A DNA stretch of 64,000 bases from Mycobacterium sp. E787 (GCF_001668725.1 NZ_LZKL01000085.1:38740-102739), one strand, 5' to 3'; positions 26,673-37,066 are shown, counted from the first letter of the stretch. The notes: a model not told the origin generated them from the letters alone. Program-made: numbers and translations.

Positions 26673-27638
26673 TCAGGGATAGTTTTTACCGGGGGGCGCG
26701 ACCACCGGCAGCACATCGGGGACCGACCTGAACGTCATCGATTGGCGCAGGCCGAGATAATCGCCGTCGAACTGGCTGGCGACCGGCTCGCCGGTCGCCG
26801 TCACCCGCACGCAAGGGGCGTCGTCGTCGCGGATCAGCTGTTTGGGTTCCCCCTTGGGCCCCTTGCCGAGCAGCTGGGCGACCAGTCGGAGCGTCGGAAG
26901 CACCTTCATGTCGGTGAGCGCGAACACACCGAGGCCCGACTCGAAGCTGCAGCCCGGGTTGGTCACCAACGGCCGGCTGTTGCTGTAGGTCCACGGGCTG
27001 GTGTTGGACACCCAGGCGAAGTGCACCCCTGCGACCGGCTCGCGGCCGGCCAACTCGACGGTCAGGGTGGGTTCGCGGCGCCTGAAGGCCACCGTGACGG
27101 GTATCGCCACGCGCCAATACCGGAACGCGTTGACCTTGATGCCCTTGTTGCGCTGGGCCTCCACCGCGGCGACCACCTCGGCATCGACGCCCATCCCGGC
27201 GTTGATCACCGCCCAGCGCTCGCCGCAGTCGATCAGGCTGATGCGGCGCCAGGTCTGGCGGCGACGGTAGTCGTCGAGCAGCTGGATGAGCTGATTGGTG
27301 GCGGCGATCGGGTCCGGCGAGATGCCCAGCGACCTGGCCAGCACGTTCGCCGAGCCGCCGGGGACCACCGCGAGCGCGGGCACCGGTCCCGACGGGGAGG
27401 CGCCCGGGCGGCCCAGCAATCCGTTGACCACGCCGCTGACGGTGCCGTCGCCGCCGTGCACGACGATCAGGTCGATCCCGTCCTGCACAGCCCGTTGCGC
27501 GAGTTCGGCGCCGTGACCGCGATGGGTGGTGTGCTCGACGTTGAGCTGCAGGCGGCTCTTGAGCGCGTGCGCAAGCAGGTCGCGACCGGCTGGAGTGGTG
27601 GAAGTGGCTGTGGGGTTCACGATCAGCACGGCGCGCAT
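26673..27638 (-). CDS. Diacylglycerol kinase-family lipid kinase
   Basis: A 321-residue DAGK-catalytic-domain protein. The nucleotide-binding motif GGDGT is at residues 62-66 (LIVVHGGDGTVSGVVNGLLG). The proline- and glycine-rich VVPGGSANVLARSLGIS segment and the acidic pocket in DCGERWAVINAGMGVDAEV follow. It probably phosphorylates diacylglycerol or a related lipid such as a sphingosine- or polyprenol-type alcohol. It matches Rv3218. It is in the same orientation as whiB1, with a long regulatory gap between. Specificity cannot be read from sequence. Confidence 0.88.
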   Translation of the reverse strand: MRAVLIVNPTATSTTPAGRDLLAHALKSRLQLNVEHTTHRGHGAELAQRAVQDGIDLIVVHGGDGTVSGVVNGLLGRPGASPSGPVPALAVVPGGSANVLARSLGISPDPIAATNQLIQLLDDYRRRQTWRRISLIDCGERWAVINAGMGVDAEVVAAVEAQRNKGIKVNAFRYWRVAIPVTVAFRRREPTLTVELAGREPVAGVHFAWVSNTSPWTYSNSRPLVTNPGCSFESGLGVFALTDMKVLPTLRLVAQLLGKGPKGEPKQLIRDDDAPCVRVTATGEPVASQFDGDYLGLRQSMTFRSVPDVLPVVAPPGKNYP

Positions 27639-27707
27639 GATGCACGAGCTTATGCGGGGCGGTTAAGGCCCCGCTTTGGGGCAAGTGCCGGTGATTACGC
27701 TGACGCT

Positions 27708-28142
27708 GTGAATCCGCCACCCCCTCCGGCCGCGGTCCGCGTGGCGGGTCTGCTCGTCGCGGTGCAGGGCGTGGCCGCCCTGGCGGTGGCCGTGGCGCTG
27801 GTGGTGCGGGGCATCGCGGGGGCCGACCAGCGGGTGGTCAACGGACTCGGCACGGCGGTGTGGTTCCTCCTGGTCGGCGGGGTGGTGCTGGCCGCCGGGC
27901 GGGCGCTGGCGCGCGGCAGGCGCTGGGGTCGCGGGCTGGGGATCTTCACCCAGCTGCTGCTGCTTCCGGTGGCGTGGTACCTCGCGGCCGGCTCACACCG
28001 GCCGGCGGTCGGCGTCCCGGTGGGCATCCTGGCGGCCGCGGTGTTGGTCCTGCTGTTCAGTCCGCCGGCCCTGCGCTGGGCCGCGGGCCGCGATCAGGGC
28101 GGTCCGGCGAGTTCGGCCAACCGCGGGCCGGACAGCCGATAG
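27708..28142 (+). CDS. Conserved four-helix membrane protein
   Basis: A 144-residue protein with four hydrophobic helices (VAGLLVAVQGVAALAVAVAL, GTAVWFLLVGGVVLAAG, IFTQLLLLPVAWYLAAG and GILAAAVLVLLF) and a short charged tail. It matches Rv3217c in position and size; function is unknown. The GTG at 27708 begins MNPPPPPAAVRV. Its 3' end overlaps the converging acetyltransferase gene by 49 bases. Confidence 0.82.
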   Translation: MNPPPPPAAVRVAGLLVAVQGVAALAVAVALVVRGIAGADQRVVNGLGTAVWFLLVGGVVLAAGRALARGRRWGRGLGIFTQLLLLPVAWYLAAGSHRPAVGVPVGILAAAVLVLLFSPPALRWAAGRDQGGPASSANRGPDSR

Positions 28143-28576
28143 GTGGTCCACTCGGGCTGCGGCGCGGCGCCGACGCCGTCGTACAGCGCGATCGCGTCGG
28201 CGTTCCAGTTCAGCACCGCCCACGACAGCCGCGTGTAGCCCTGGTCGAGGCACTCGCGCGCGAGTGCCGCCAGCAGGGCGCGGGCCAGGCCGCGGCGCCG
28301 AAAACCCGGCCGCACGAACAGGTCTTCGAGGTAGATGCCCGCGACACCGTCCCAGGTGGAGAAGTTGGCGAACCACAGCGCCATGGCGGCGACCTCGCCG
28401 TCGACTTCGGCGACATGCCCGTGCACGGTGGGTGGAGTACCGAAAAGCGCTGTGGAAATTTGCGTTTCGGTGACCGTGCATTGCTCGGCGGCGCGTTCGA
28501 ATTCGGCCAGCGCGTGGATCATGCCGGTAATGTCGGCGACGTCTTCCGGTGTTGCGCGGCGTATGTGTTTTGTCAT
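28094..28576 (-). CDS. GNAT-family N-acetyltransferase
   Basis: A 160-residue GNAT acyltransferase. The acetyl-CoA loop is RPGFRRRGLARALLAAL, preceded by the IYLEDLFV strand and followed by SWAVLNWNADAIALYDGVGA, the usual C-terminal motif. It resembles diamine/spermidine acetyltransferase-like GNATs, but the substrate is unknown. Its start overlaps the entC stop (ATGA), making it the third gene of the gpm2-entC operon. Its 3' end overlaps the converging membrane protein gene by 49 bases. Confidence 0.9.
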   Translation of the reverse strand: MTKHIRRATPEDVADITGMIHALAEFERAAEQCTVTETQISTALFGTPPTVHGHVAEVDGEVAAMALWFANFSTWDGVAGIYLEDLFVRPGFRRRGLARALLAALARECLDQGYTRLSWAVLNWNADAIALYDGVGAAPQPEWTTYRLSGPRLAELAGPP

Positions 28577-29673
28577 TGCTCAACGCCCAGCGCGGTGAGG
28601 ATAGTGCCGAATTTCGTTGTGGTTTCCGCGACCTCGGCGTCGGGGTCGGATTCGGCGACGATGCCGCCGCCGGCGCGCGCCAGCGCGGTGCGGCGGTCCG
28701 CCGACAGCTGCGCGCACCGGATGGACACCACCCAGCGGCCGTCGCCGGCGGCGTCGCACCAGCCGACCGCCCCGGCATAGAAACCGCGGTCACCCTCCAG
28801 CTCGGCGATGAGCTCGGTGGCGGCCTTGGTCGGAACGCCGCCGACAGCCGGGGTGGGGTGCAGCGCCAACGCCAAATCGATTGCGGTGGTGGACGTGTCG
28901 CGCAGCCGACCGCTGATCGGCGTGCACAGGTGCCAGACCGCCGCGGTACGGCTCAACTCCGGTTCGGGCGCGATGGTCAGCTCGTCGCACAGGGGTTCCA
29001 GCGCGGCGCGCATCGCGTCGATCACCAGCCGATGCTCGTGCCGGTCCTTGGCCGAGGCGGCCAGCATGGCGCCGTTGGCGGCGTCGGCCTCCGGGTCGGC
29101 GGCGCGCGGGGCCGAACCGGCGAACGGCCGGCACACCACGCGGTCGCCGGTGCGCGCGACAAGAAGCTCCGGGCTGGCGCCCACCAGCGCGGTTCCCGCG
29201 CACTCGTCGCCGGCGGCGGTCAGGTCGACGAGGTAGCCGTAGGCGGCCGGGTCCGCCGCGACGAGCCGGCGCAGGATGACCCGCGCGTCCAGGGGAGCGT
29301 CGGCGACCAGCCGCAACGCGCGCGCCAACACCACCTTGTGCAGCGGATTGTCCGACGCGGCCAGCACGTCCCGCGCGCGGCCGATCCGCTCGCGGTAGTC
29401 GGCCGGCGGCGGCAGCGCGGCGGCCACGCGCACCCGCGGCAGCGGGCCCGTCGGCCAATCGGGCGGGCCGGCGAGGGACCGCACGGCGTCCGGCGCCAGC
29501 AAGGCCGCGGGTCCGCTCACGTCGAAAGGCAACGCGCCCAACACTATTGGGGCCGCTCCCGAGCGCAGCGCCGCCTGGGCCGCGCCGACGTCGCGGTAGG
29601 CCGCCCGCACGTTGTCGGCAACCAGGGTCCCGCGCGGCCCGCACAGCGCGAACGGCGGTTGGGTCGCGCTCAC
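28573..29673 (-). CDS. entC: Isochorismate synthase
   Basis: A 366-residue chorismate-utilising enzyme converting chorismate to isochorismate for menaquinone or siderophore-like products. Motifs are the family core HKVVLARALRLVADAPLDAR, SPELLVARTGDRVVCRPFAG and the C-terminal GGVPTKAATELIAELEGDRG then FYAGAVGWCDAAGDG. Start GTG 29673 lies within the gpm2 stop codon. It matches Rv3215. Despite its siderophore-type name, no iron-box was recognised nearby. In mycobacteria salicylate for mycobactin is made by MbtI, so a menaquinone role is likely. Confidence 0.93.
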   Translation of the reverse strand: MSATQPPFALCGPRGTLVADNVRAAYRDVGAAQAALRSGAAPIVLGALPFDVSGPAALLAPDAVRSLAGPPDWPTGPLPRVRVAAALPPPADYRERIGRARDVLAASDNPLHKVVLARALRLVADAPLDARVILRRLVAADPAAYGYLVDLTAAGDECAGTALVGASPELLVARTGDRVVCRPFAGSAPRAADPEADAANGAMLAASAKDRHEHRLVIDAMRAALEPLCDELTIAPEPELSRTAAVWHLCTPISGRLRDTSTTAIDLALALHPTPAVGGVPTKAATELIAELEGDRGFYAGAVGWCDAAGDGRWVVSIRCAQLSADRRTALARAGGGIVAESDPDAEVAETTTKFGTILTALGVEQ

Positions 29674-30281
29674 CCGGGCGCGATCGCCTGCGGGTTGCCC
29701 GTCAATCCGAGCGCGGCGAGCTGGCGCACGCCGTGCTCGAACCCGCACACCGCGATCGAGCCGGCGAGCATCCAGAAGCGGCTGCCCTCGACGAGGGGCA
29801 ATTCGACCCAGCGCGTGATGACCGAGCGGGAAAAGTGGCTGTGGCCCACGAAGACGACGTCGCGCGAGCCCATGTGCCCCAGCGCGAATTCGACGGCCTT
29901 GTCCGCGCGGTCGCTGACCTGCTGCACGCTCTCGCCGCCCGGGCAGCCGTGCGTCCACACCAGCCAGTCGGGGTCGGATTCGCGGATCTGCGGGGTCGTC
30001 AGCCCCTCGTAGGCACCGTAATCCCATTCGGCGAGCAGCTCGGACACCTCGTCGACGGCCAGCCCGGCCAGCTTGGCCGTGGTCAGCGCCCGGATGCGCG
30101 GGCTGCTGACCACCAGGGGGTCGGCGAGGTTCAGTTCGCGCAGAACCCGGCCGGCGAGCTCGGCCTGGACCCGCCCGTGATCGGTGAGCTCGAGATCCGT
30201 ACGGCCCGTGTGCTGGCCGGACTTGGACCACGGCGTCTCGCCATGGCGCAGCAGGACCAGCCGGTGGTTGTAGATGCCCAT
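29670..30281 (-). CDS. gpm2: Histidine phosphatase (Gpm2-type acid phosphatase)
   Basis: A 203-residue histidine phosphatase superfamily protein. The catalytic LRHGE is at residues 11-15 with nucleophile H13, plus E85 in AEWDYGAYEG and H147 in VFVGHSHFSR. It was named a phosphoglycerate mutase, but the M. tuberculosis orthologue (Rv3214) is reported as a broad acid phosphatase. Start ATG 30281 gives the same length. It is the first gene of a gpm2-entC-GNAT operon divergent from the ParA-family gene. Confidence 0.93.
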   Translation of the reverse strand: MGIYNHRLVLLRHGETPWSKSGQHTGRTDLELTDHGRVQAELAGRVLRELNLADPLVVSSPRIRALTTAKLAGLAVDEVSELLAEWDYGAYEGLTTPQIRESDPDWLVWTHGCPGGESVQQVSDRADKAVEFALGHMGSRDVVFVGHSHFSRSVITRWVELPLVEGSRFWMLAGSIAVCGFEHGVRQLAALGLTGNPQAIAPG

Positions 30282-30380
30282 GCCGACCGATTCTGCCGGA
30301 CGGGCGTGCCCGAAGCGCTCGGCGTTCGAACATGCCAGGATGGGCACTGTGACCGCGGCAACAAGGAGGGGCGGGCGCCT

Positions 30381-31181
30381 GTGAATAAGACCCGGGTACT
30401 GGCGGTGGCCAATCAGAAGGGGGGCGTCGCCAAGACGACGACGGTTGCCTCGCTGGGCGCGGCGATGGCGGACGAGGGCAAGCGGGTGCTGCTGGTCGAC
30501 CTGGACCCGCAGGGCTGTCTGACCTTCTCGCTCGGCCAGGATCCCGACAAGCTGCCGGTGTCCGTGCACGAGGTCCTGCTCGGCGAGGTCGAGCCGAACG
30601 CCGCGCTGGTCTCCACCATGGAGGGAATGACGCTGCTGCCGGCCAACATTGACCTCGCGGGCGCCGAGGCGATGCTGCTGATGCGGGCCGGTCGCGAATA
30701 CGCGCTGAAGCGTGGGCTGGCCAAGCTCTCCGACCAGTTCGACGTGGTCGTCATCGACTGCCCGCCGTCGCTGGGTGTGCTCACCCTCAACGGCCTGACG
30801 GCCGCCGACGAGGTCATCGTGCCGCTGCAGTGCGAGACGCTCGCGCACCGCGGCGTCGGCCAGTTCCTGCGCACGGTCGCCGACGTCCAGCAGATCACCA
30901 ATCCGGAGTTGCGGCTGCTGGGCGCCCTCCCGACGCTGTACGACTCCCGCACCACCCACACCCGCGACGTGTTGCTCGACGTCGCCGACCGCTACGACCT
31001 GCCGGTGCTCGCCCCGCCGATCCCGCGCACGGTGCGCTTCGCCGAGGCCAGCGCGTCGGGCTCGTCGGTGATGGCGGGGCGCAAGAACAAGGGTGCCGTC
31101 GCCTACGGCGAGCTGGCCAAGGCGTTGATCAGGCACTGGAAGACCGGCAAGCCGCTGCCGACGTTCGCCGTCGAGGTTTAG
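30381..31181 (+). CDS. ParA/Soj-family ATPase
   Basis: A 266-residue deviant Walker-type ATPase. P-loop KGGVAKTTTVASL starts at residue 13, with the signature lysine; switch I is DLDPQGCLT and the Walker B region is VVVIDCPPSLGVLTLNG. It matches Rv3213c, a second Soj-like protein separate from the chromosomal ParA near oriC. There is no adjacent parB, so it may position another cargo or complex. The GTG at 30381 follows aaggagg. A strong hairpin follows the gene. Confidence 0.93.
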   Translation: MNKTRVLAVANQKGGVAKTTTVASLGAAMADEGKRVLLVDLDPQGCLTFSLGQDPDKLPVSVHEVLLGEVEPNAALVSTMEGMTLLPANIDLAGAEAMLLMRAGREYALKRGLAKLSDQFDVVVIDCPPSLGVLTLNGLTAADEVIVPLQCETLAHRGVGQFLRTVADVQQITNPELRLLGALPTLYDSRTTHTRDVLLDVADRYDLPVLAPPIPRTVRFAEASASGSSVMAGRKNKGAVAYGELAKALIRHWKTGKPLPTFAVEV

Positions 31182-31189
31182 CTTCAGCG

Positions 31190-31247
31190 CGAGCAGACGC
31201 AAAAGCCCCCGAATGCACGGCGTGTCGGGGGCTTTTGCGTCTGCTCG
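31190..31247. terminator. Perfect 23-bp bidirectional terminator hairpin
   Basis: Two perfectly complementary 23-base arms (31190-31212 and 31225-31247) flank a 12-base loop. Each arm contains AAAA/TTTT beside a GC block (gcaaaagcccccga), so each strand has a short T-run within the stem. It sits between the converging ParA-family and propeller-protein genes. Confidence 0.9.
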
Positions 31248-31267
31248 GCACGCCAGGCCGAGGGCCG

Positions 31268-32482
31268 TCAGCCCAACGCCACCACGGTGTCACCGCGCTG
31301 CTCGAACACCCGCGATCCCGACACTGCCGGGACCACCGCCGCGTCGCCGGGCGCCCGGTTCACCGGGATGTAGCGTTGGTTCGCGCCGCTGACCGGGTCG
31401 TACACGCCGATCGAGCCGGTGACCGGCACCAGCAGCCGGCCGGCCATCATCACGCCCGGACCCAGCGGCGCGGTCGTCTCTCCCTTGGCGATCGTGTAAC
31501 GCAGGGTCATGGTGCCGGCGTCGAACACCATCAGCGAGTCGCCGGTCCACCAGGTCACCAGGTTGCCCGTCTGCGACACCTCCGCCGAGGCCGACGGCGG
31601 CCCGGGCAGCAGCGTGCTGGCCACGGTGGTGCCGGTGTCGTCGACCACGTCGACCCGGGGCTGCGGTGACGGCAGGTACACCGCGGTGTTGTTCTCGTAG
31701 ACGGCGAGCACGCGGGCGCCCGAAGCCGCCCCTATCCCGGGCTCGGCGACGACGTGTTGTTGGGGCTCGTCGTCCTCCTTGCCGGGGCGCAACAGCACCA
31801 GCCGCAGGTCGGCCTGCTGCGCGCAGCTCTCCAGCACCGACACCGCCGACGAGCTGGCCGCCGCCGAGATCAGCCGGCACCCCGAGTGCAGGCCCCGCGC
31901 CGACGGCTTCACCCGGGCGTCGGTCTCGCCGTAGGCGAGCATCCGGACCATGTCCGAGCGCCACAGCTCCAGCCGGGTGTCGCCGACCGACAACACCGTG
32001 GTGCCGTCGGAGGACAGGCGCACGCGCGGGTCGGCGTAGCCGCTGCGGGCGGCGCCGCGCCGGCCCGTGGCCCCGTCGAGGGTGCTGACCTGCCCGCAGC
32101 CGCGGTCGTCCCTGAAGACCGCGACGGCGTAGTGGTAGACCCACGACAGGCCGCACAGCTCGGTGTCACGCGCGTAGCTCCACCGGGACTGGCCCGTGCT
32201 CGGGTCGCGCCCGTCGACCCGGCGGCCGTCGGCCGTGGCGATCGTCCCGCTGACCACCACCGGCGCCGTGGTGCCGGGGCTGCGAGCGGTCCACAGTTGC
32301 TTCAGGGTGGCCGGGACCTCCCGCGCGGGGGTCGGGGCGGGCACCGGAATCGCGGCCGGGCGGCTGACGGTGGCCCGCGCATCGCTGGTCCACCAGATCA
32401 GCGCCGCCCCGAGGGCGATGACGACCGCGATCGCCGCGGCTGCCAGGACGTCGCCCTTGGTCCGGCGTTCCGGTTTGACCAT
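31268..32482 (-). CDS. Membrane-anchored beta-propeller (PQQ-like) protein
   Basis: A 404-residue protein. Residues about 11-31 are a transmembrane helix (LAAAAIAVVIALGAALIWWT) after a basic cytosolic tail. A Pro/Ala linker leads to an extracytoplasmic propeller made of PQQ-like repeats (TIATADGRRVDGRDPSTGQS, then DSLMVFDAGTMTLRY, SIGVYDPVSG). Paired cysteines occur in ELCGLSW/RGCGQV and SGCRLI/ESCAQQ. It matches Rv3212. Function is unknown. It lies 15 bases downstream of rhlE on the same strand. Confidence 0.85.
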   Translation of the reverse strand: MVKPERRTKGDVLAAAAIAVVIALGAALIWWTSDARATVSRPAAIPVPAPTPAREVPATLKQLWTARSPGTTAPVVVSGTIATADGRRVDGRDPSTGQSRWSYARDTELCGLSWVYHYAVAVFRDDRGCGQVSTLDGATGRRGAARSGYADPRVRLSSDGTTVLSVGDTRLELWRSDMVRMLAYGETDARVKPSARGLHSGCRLISAAASSSAVSVLESCAQQADLRLVLLRPGKEDDEPQQHVVAEPGIGAASGARVLAVYENNTAVYLPSPQPRVDVVDDTGTTVASTLLPGPPSASAEVSQTGNLVTWWTGDSLMVFDAGTMTLRYTIAKGETTAPLGPGVMMAGRLLVPVTGSIGVYDPVSGANQRYIPVNRAPGDAAVVPAVSGSRVFEQRGDTVVALG

Positions 32483-32497
32483 GCGGCGGGGCGGGCC

Positions 32498-34033
32498 TCA
32501 GTTCGCGGTGGCTGCAGTGGTTTGGGAGGTGGGCTTGCGGCGCCGCCGGCGCCGCCGGGGGGTCCCGGCGTTCCCCGCGGGCGCGCCGGAAGCCGATTCC
32601 GACGGCGCGGTCGCGGCGGCGTCGCCGTTGGCCGCGGCGCCGCCGTTGGCGGCGGGGTGCCCGGTGACGGGCTGGCCGCCACGGGTGCGGCGGCGGGTGC
32701 CGGACCGCTTCCGGGCCGGCTTCTCCGGTGCCGGGCCTTCAATCGAATCCCTGCGATCGGCGTCGCGCCGCTTGCCCGGCGACCTGTGCGGCGCCCCGAC
32801 CGTGCCGCTTGCCTCCGCGGGGATGCCGAGCTCGTCGAACAGGTGCGGTGAGCTCGAGTAGGTCTCGGCGGGATCGGGGGATTCCAGGCCCAGGGCCTTG
32901 TCGATCATCGTCCAGCGTGGAAGCTCGTCCCAGTCCACCAGGGTGACCGCGACCCCGGTCTTGCCGGCGCGCCCGGTGCGGCCGATCCGGTGCACGTAGG
33001 CCTGCTCGTCCTCGGGGATCTGGTAGTTGATGACGTGCGTGACGTCGTCGATGTCGATGCCGCGGGCGGCCACGTCGGTGGCGACCAGCACGTCGATGTC
33101 GCCGGTGCGGAACGCCTTCAGCGCCTTCTCGCGGGCGATCTGACCCAGGTCGCCGTGCACGGCGCCGACCTTGAAGCCGCGCTCGGCCAGTTCGTCGGCG
33201 ACCTTCTGCGCGGTGCGCTTGGTGCGGGTGAAGATCATCGTCGCGCCGCGGCCGTGGGCCTGCAGCACGCGGCTCACCAGCTCCACCTTGTCCAGCGCGT
33301 GGGCGCGGTAGACGAACTGCTCGGTGGTGTCGTGCGTGGCGGCGGAATGCGGCGCCTCGGCGCGGATGTGGGTGGGCTGGTTCATGAAGGTGCGGGCCAG
33401 CGTGATGATCGGGTCCGGCATGGTCGCCGAGAACAGCATCGACTGCCGTTCGGCGGGGATCTGGCGCAGGATGCGCTCGATGTCCGGCAAAAAGCCCAGG
33501 TCGAGCATCTCGTCGGCCTCGTCGAGGACCAGTGCCGACAGGCCGCCCAGCTGCAGGTGGCCCTGCTGGCACAGGTCGAGCAGCCGGCCGGGGGTGCCCA
33601 CCACGACGTCGGCGCCGGCACGCAGCGCGTCGATCTGCGGCTCGTAGGCGCGCCCGCCGTAGATGGACACCACGGCCAGCGCACGGCCACCCTCGGCGGT
33701 CAGATACTTGGCGGCCGTCGCCAGGTCGTCGGTCACCTGCAGGCAGAGCTCGCGGGTGGGCACCACGACCAGCGCCCGCGGGGCGCCGTTGAGCGGCCGA
33801 AGCGCGGCGCCGTCGGTGATGCGCTGCAGCAGCGGCACCCCGAACGCCAGGGTCTTGCCCATGCCGGTGCGGGCCTGGCCGATGACGTCGTCGCCGGCCA
33901 GTGCCATGGGCAGGGTCAGTTCTTGGATGGCGAAGGGGCGTTCGATCCCCTTTTCGGCCAGTGCGCGGACGATTTCGTCGCGAACGCCGAGTTTGGCAAA
34001 AGTCAGTTCAGTTGTGCTGTCAAGTGCGGTCAT
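32498..34033 (-). CDS. rhlE: DEAD-box RNA helicase RhlE
   Basis: A 511-residue ATP-dependent RNA helicase. In order: Q motif (FAKLGV...PFAIQ), motif I ARTGMGKT, Ib TPGR, motif II LVLDEADEM, motif III SAT, motif IV TMIFTRTKRTA, motif V VATDVAARGIDI and motif VI HRIGRTGRAGKTG. The low-complexity Arg/Pro/Ala tail after about residue 390 resembles RNA-binding extensions. RhlE works with RNase E in mycobacterial degradosome-like assemblies, from the literature. Start ATG 34033 (MTALDSTTELTF) is preferred over upstream codons. Confidence 0.95.
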   Translation of the reverse strand: MTALDSTTELTFAKLGVRDEIVRALAEKGIERPFAIQELTLPMALAGDDVIGQARTGMGKTLAFGVPLLQRITDGAALRPLNGAPRALVVVPTRELCLQVTDDLATAAKYLTAEGGRALAVVSIYGGRAYEPQIDALRAGADVVVGTPGRLLDLCQQGHLQLGGLSALVLDEADEMLDLGFLPDIERILRQIPAERQSMLFSATMPDPIITLARTFMNQPTHIRAEAPHSAATHDTTEQFVYRAHALDKVELVSRVLQAHGRGATMIFTRTKRTAQKVADELAERGFKVGAVHGDLGQIAREKALKAFRTGDIDVLVATDVAARGIDIDDVTHVINYQIPEDEQAYVHRIGRTGRAGKTGVAVTLVDWDELPRWTMIDKALGLESPDPAETYSSSPHLFDELGIPAEASGTVGAPHRSPGKRRDADRRDSIEGPAPEKPARKRSGTRRRTRGGQPVTGHPAANGGAAANGDAAATAPSESASGAPAGNAGTPRRRRRRRKPTSQTTAATAN

Positions 34034-34286
34034 ACGTGGGGGACAAGCCTTTCGGGGACGGTATCGGTGTTGTCGGTGTTTCTGTGTCGCGGTCACGCGC
34101 GCACGAGTTCCGACTCCGAATACGTCGCCGAGTCGCGGCCCTGTCACGGTCTGGGCCAGCTGTGCACGCACATTTCGCCGGTACTGGCAGATGAAGATTG
34201 AAGAATTCAGCCAATACCTGTGTCCATGATAGCTGGTCGAAAGCTGGCGCCCATTTCGTGCTAATCCCGCCGACTACAGTGTTGCC

Positions 34287-34994
34287 ATGACCCCGCCCCT
34301 TTCCGGGCCCTCGCGCGCCGACCAGGTGGACGATCCGCCCGCTTCTCGGCTGTCGGCGGATCACCCGGGCGTCAACGAGTTGTTCGCCGTTTTGGCCTAC
34401 GGCGAGGTCGCCGCGTTCTATCGGCTCACCGACGAGGCGCGGATGGCGCCCGACCTGCGCGGGCGGATCTCGATGGCCAGCATGGCCGCCGCCGAGATGC
34501 AGCACTACGAGCTGCTGCGCGACGCGCTGGAACGCCGCGGCGTGGACGTGGTGCCTGCGATGGCGAAGTACGTCTCGGCGCTGGAGAACTATCACCGGCT
34601 GACGATGCCCAGCACCTGGCTGGAAGCCCTGGTGAAGACCTATGTCGGCGACGCGCTGGCCGCCGACCTCTACCTCGAGATCGCCGACGGTCTGCCCGAC
34701 GAGGTCGCCGACGTCGTGCGCGCGGCGCTGTCGGAGACCGGGCACTCGCAGTTCGTGGTCGCCGAGGTGCGCGCCGCGGTGACCGCCAGCGGCAAGCAGC
34801 GCAGCCGGCTGGCGCTGTGGTCTCGCCGCCTGTTCGGCGAGGCGATCACCCAGGCCCAATACGTGCTGGCCGAGCACGACGAGCTGGTCGACCTGGTGGT
34901 CTCGGGCCCCGGGGGCCTGGGTCAGCTCACCGCGTTCTTCGACCGGCTGCAGCAGACGCACGACCGGCGGATGCGCGAACTCGGCCTGAGCTGA
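34287..34994 (+). CDS. Ferritin-like diiron protein (tRNA-MiaE-like family)
   Basis: A 235-residue all-helical protein with a ferritin-like fold. Carboxylate/histidine metal ligands are suggested by the E in YGEVAAFYRL, the EMQHYE motif (AAAEMQHYELLRDAL) and ETGHSQFVVAEVRA. It resembles MiaE-like tRNA hydroxylase family proteins, as annotated for Rv3210c. Whether it hydroxylates tRNA in mycobacteria is uncertain. It is divergent from rhlE. Confidence 0.82.
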   Translation: MTPPLSGPSRADQVDDPPASRLSADHPGVNELFAVLAYGEVAAFYRLTDEARMAPDLRGRISMASMAAAEMQHYELLRDALERRGVDVVPAMAKYVSALENYHRLTMPSTWLEALVKTYVGDALAADLYLEIADGLPDEVADVVRAALSETGHSQFVVAEVRAAVTASGKQRSRLALWSRRLFGEAITQAQYVLAEHDELVDLVVSGPGGLGQLTAFFDRLQQTHDRRMRELGLS

Positions 34995-35005
34995 CCGGAG
35001 CCGCC

Positions 35006-35713
35006 TCAGCGGGTGCAGGTGGCCACGGGGCCGTTGTTGGCCGACATCACCACCGGCTGGCCGGCGGCATTGACCACCTCGCAATCGAGCTGGCCGTAGA
35101 AGCTCGTCGCCACCACCGACACCGTCTGAACGCCCGGATTCAACACGATCACCTTCGACCACGGCAGCGACACGTTGAACTCCGAGTGCGGGTAGCCCCG
35201 GGCGTCGGTGTAGACGACGTTCACCAGGTCCAGCAGCTGTTTCGTGCCGGTCACGCTGTAGACCACGGTGCGCGGGTTGAGCGCCACCGGCGGCGGCGCG
35301 GCCGTCGGCGTCGGCGCCGCGGTCGGCGTCTGGGCCGGCGCCGGGCTGAGCGTGACGCTGGGCGGCGGGGTCACCGTCGTCACCGTCTCGGGGGGCAACG
35401 GGGTCGGCGACGCGCTGGGCGGGGCCACCGGGGCCGTCGTCCTGGGCGCCGAGGACGTCAGCGGCGGTGGCACCGGGGCCCCGACGGTCGCCTTGGTCGA
35501 GGCGCTGTCGCCGCTGTTGATGATGACCGCGGTCGCGATGGCTCGCACGGCGACCACGACGCCGAGGATCGCGGCGGCGGGACGCCAGCGGGTGTCTCCC
35601 GGCCAGGCCAGATCGCCGTAGCCGTCCAGTACGTCGGTGTCGGCTCCGTCGTAGTCGTCGTCGGGGTAGTCCTCGATGGGGCCGGAGACTGGGCCGAGAC
35701 GATCGGTGACCAT
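35006..35713 (-). CDS. Membrane-anchored Pro/Thr-rich protein with MmpS-like C-terminus
   Basis: A 235-residue protein. An acidic cytosolic N-terminus (EDYPDDDYDGADTDVLDGYG) is followed by one transmembrane segment (residues about 48-66, AAILGVVVAVRAIATAVII). A Pro/Thr/Ala-rich periplasmic stalk (residues about 75-150) leads to a C-terminal domain (VVYSVTGTKQLLDLVNVVYT) resembling MmpS-type domains. It is similar to Rv3209. MmpS proteins assist MmpL lipid exporters; no mmpL is adjacent, so this role is inference. It converges with the ferritin-like gene. Confidence 0.8.
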   Translation of the reverse strand: MVTDRLGPVSGPIEDYPDDDYDGADTDVLDGYGDLAWPGDTRWRPAAAILGVVVAVRAIATAVIINSGDSASTKATVGAPVPPPLTSSAPRTTAPVAPPSASPTPLPPETVTTVTPPPSVTLSPAPAQTPTAAPTPTAAPPPVALNPRTVVYSVTGTKQLLDLVNVVYTDARGYPHSEFNVSLPWSKVIVLNPGVQTVSVVATSFYGQLDCEVVNAAGQPVVMSANNGPVATCTR

Positions 35714-35922
35714 GTGTCTGATGGTGCCGATGTTACCGATGTGAATATGCCGGTTTCGCCGGCGAGCGGCATGTTGGCCGAGCTGGGAGCGAATCGTTAT
35801 GTTCGGGCGGGCCGGGTTTCGCTTACCGCGAACCGGGCCCCGGGGGGACATGCGGCGCCGGGCCGTCCACTAGCCTGCTGCTGACGCGTCTGCGAACTTC
35901 GAAGCCAATGGAAGGGGCCACC

Positions 35923-36928
<1,006 letters not shown>

Positions 36929-37066
36929 CTAGTCGCAACGACATTACTACCCGTAACGGCCCGGTGACTGCCATCGCCGTCGTCGGCGCTGGCAGGAGCG
37001 GTGTCGTGGGTCGCATTCGGGCGCGCCAAGGGTGGTCATGGTGCCGGGCTGTGCAATCCTGGGGAA

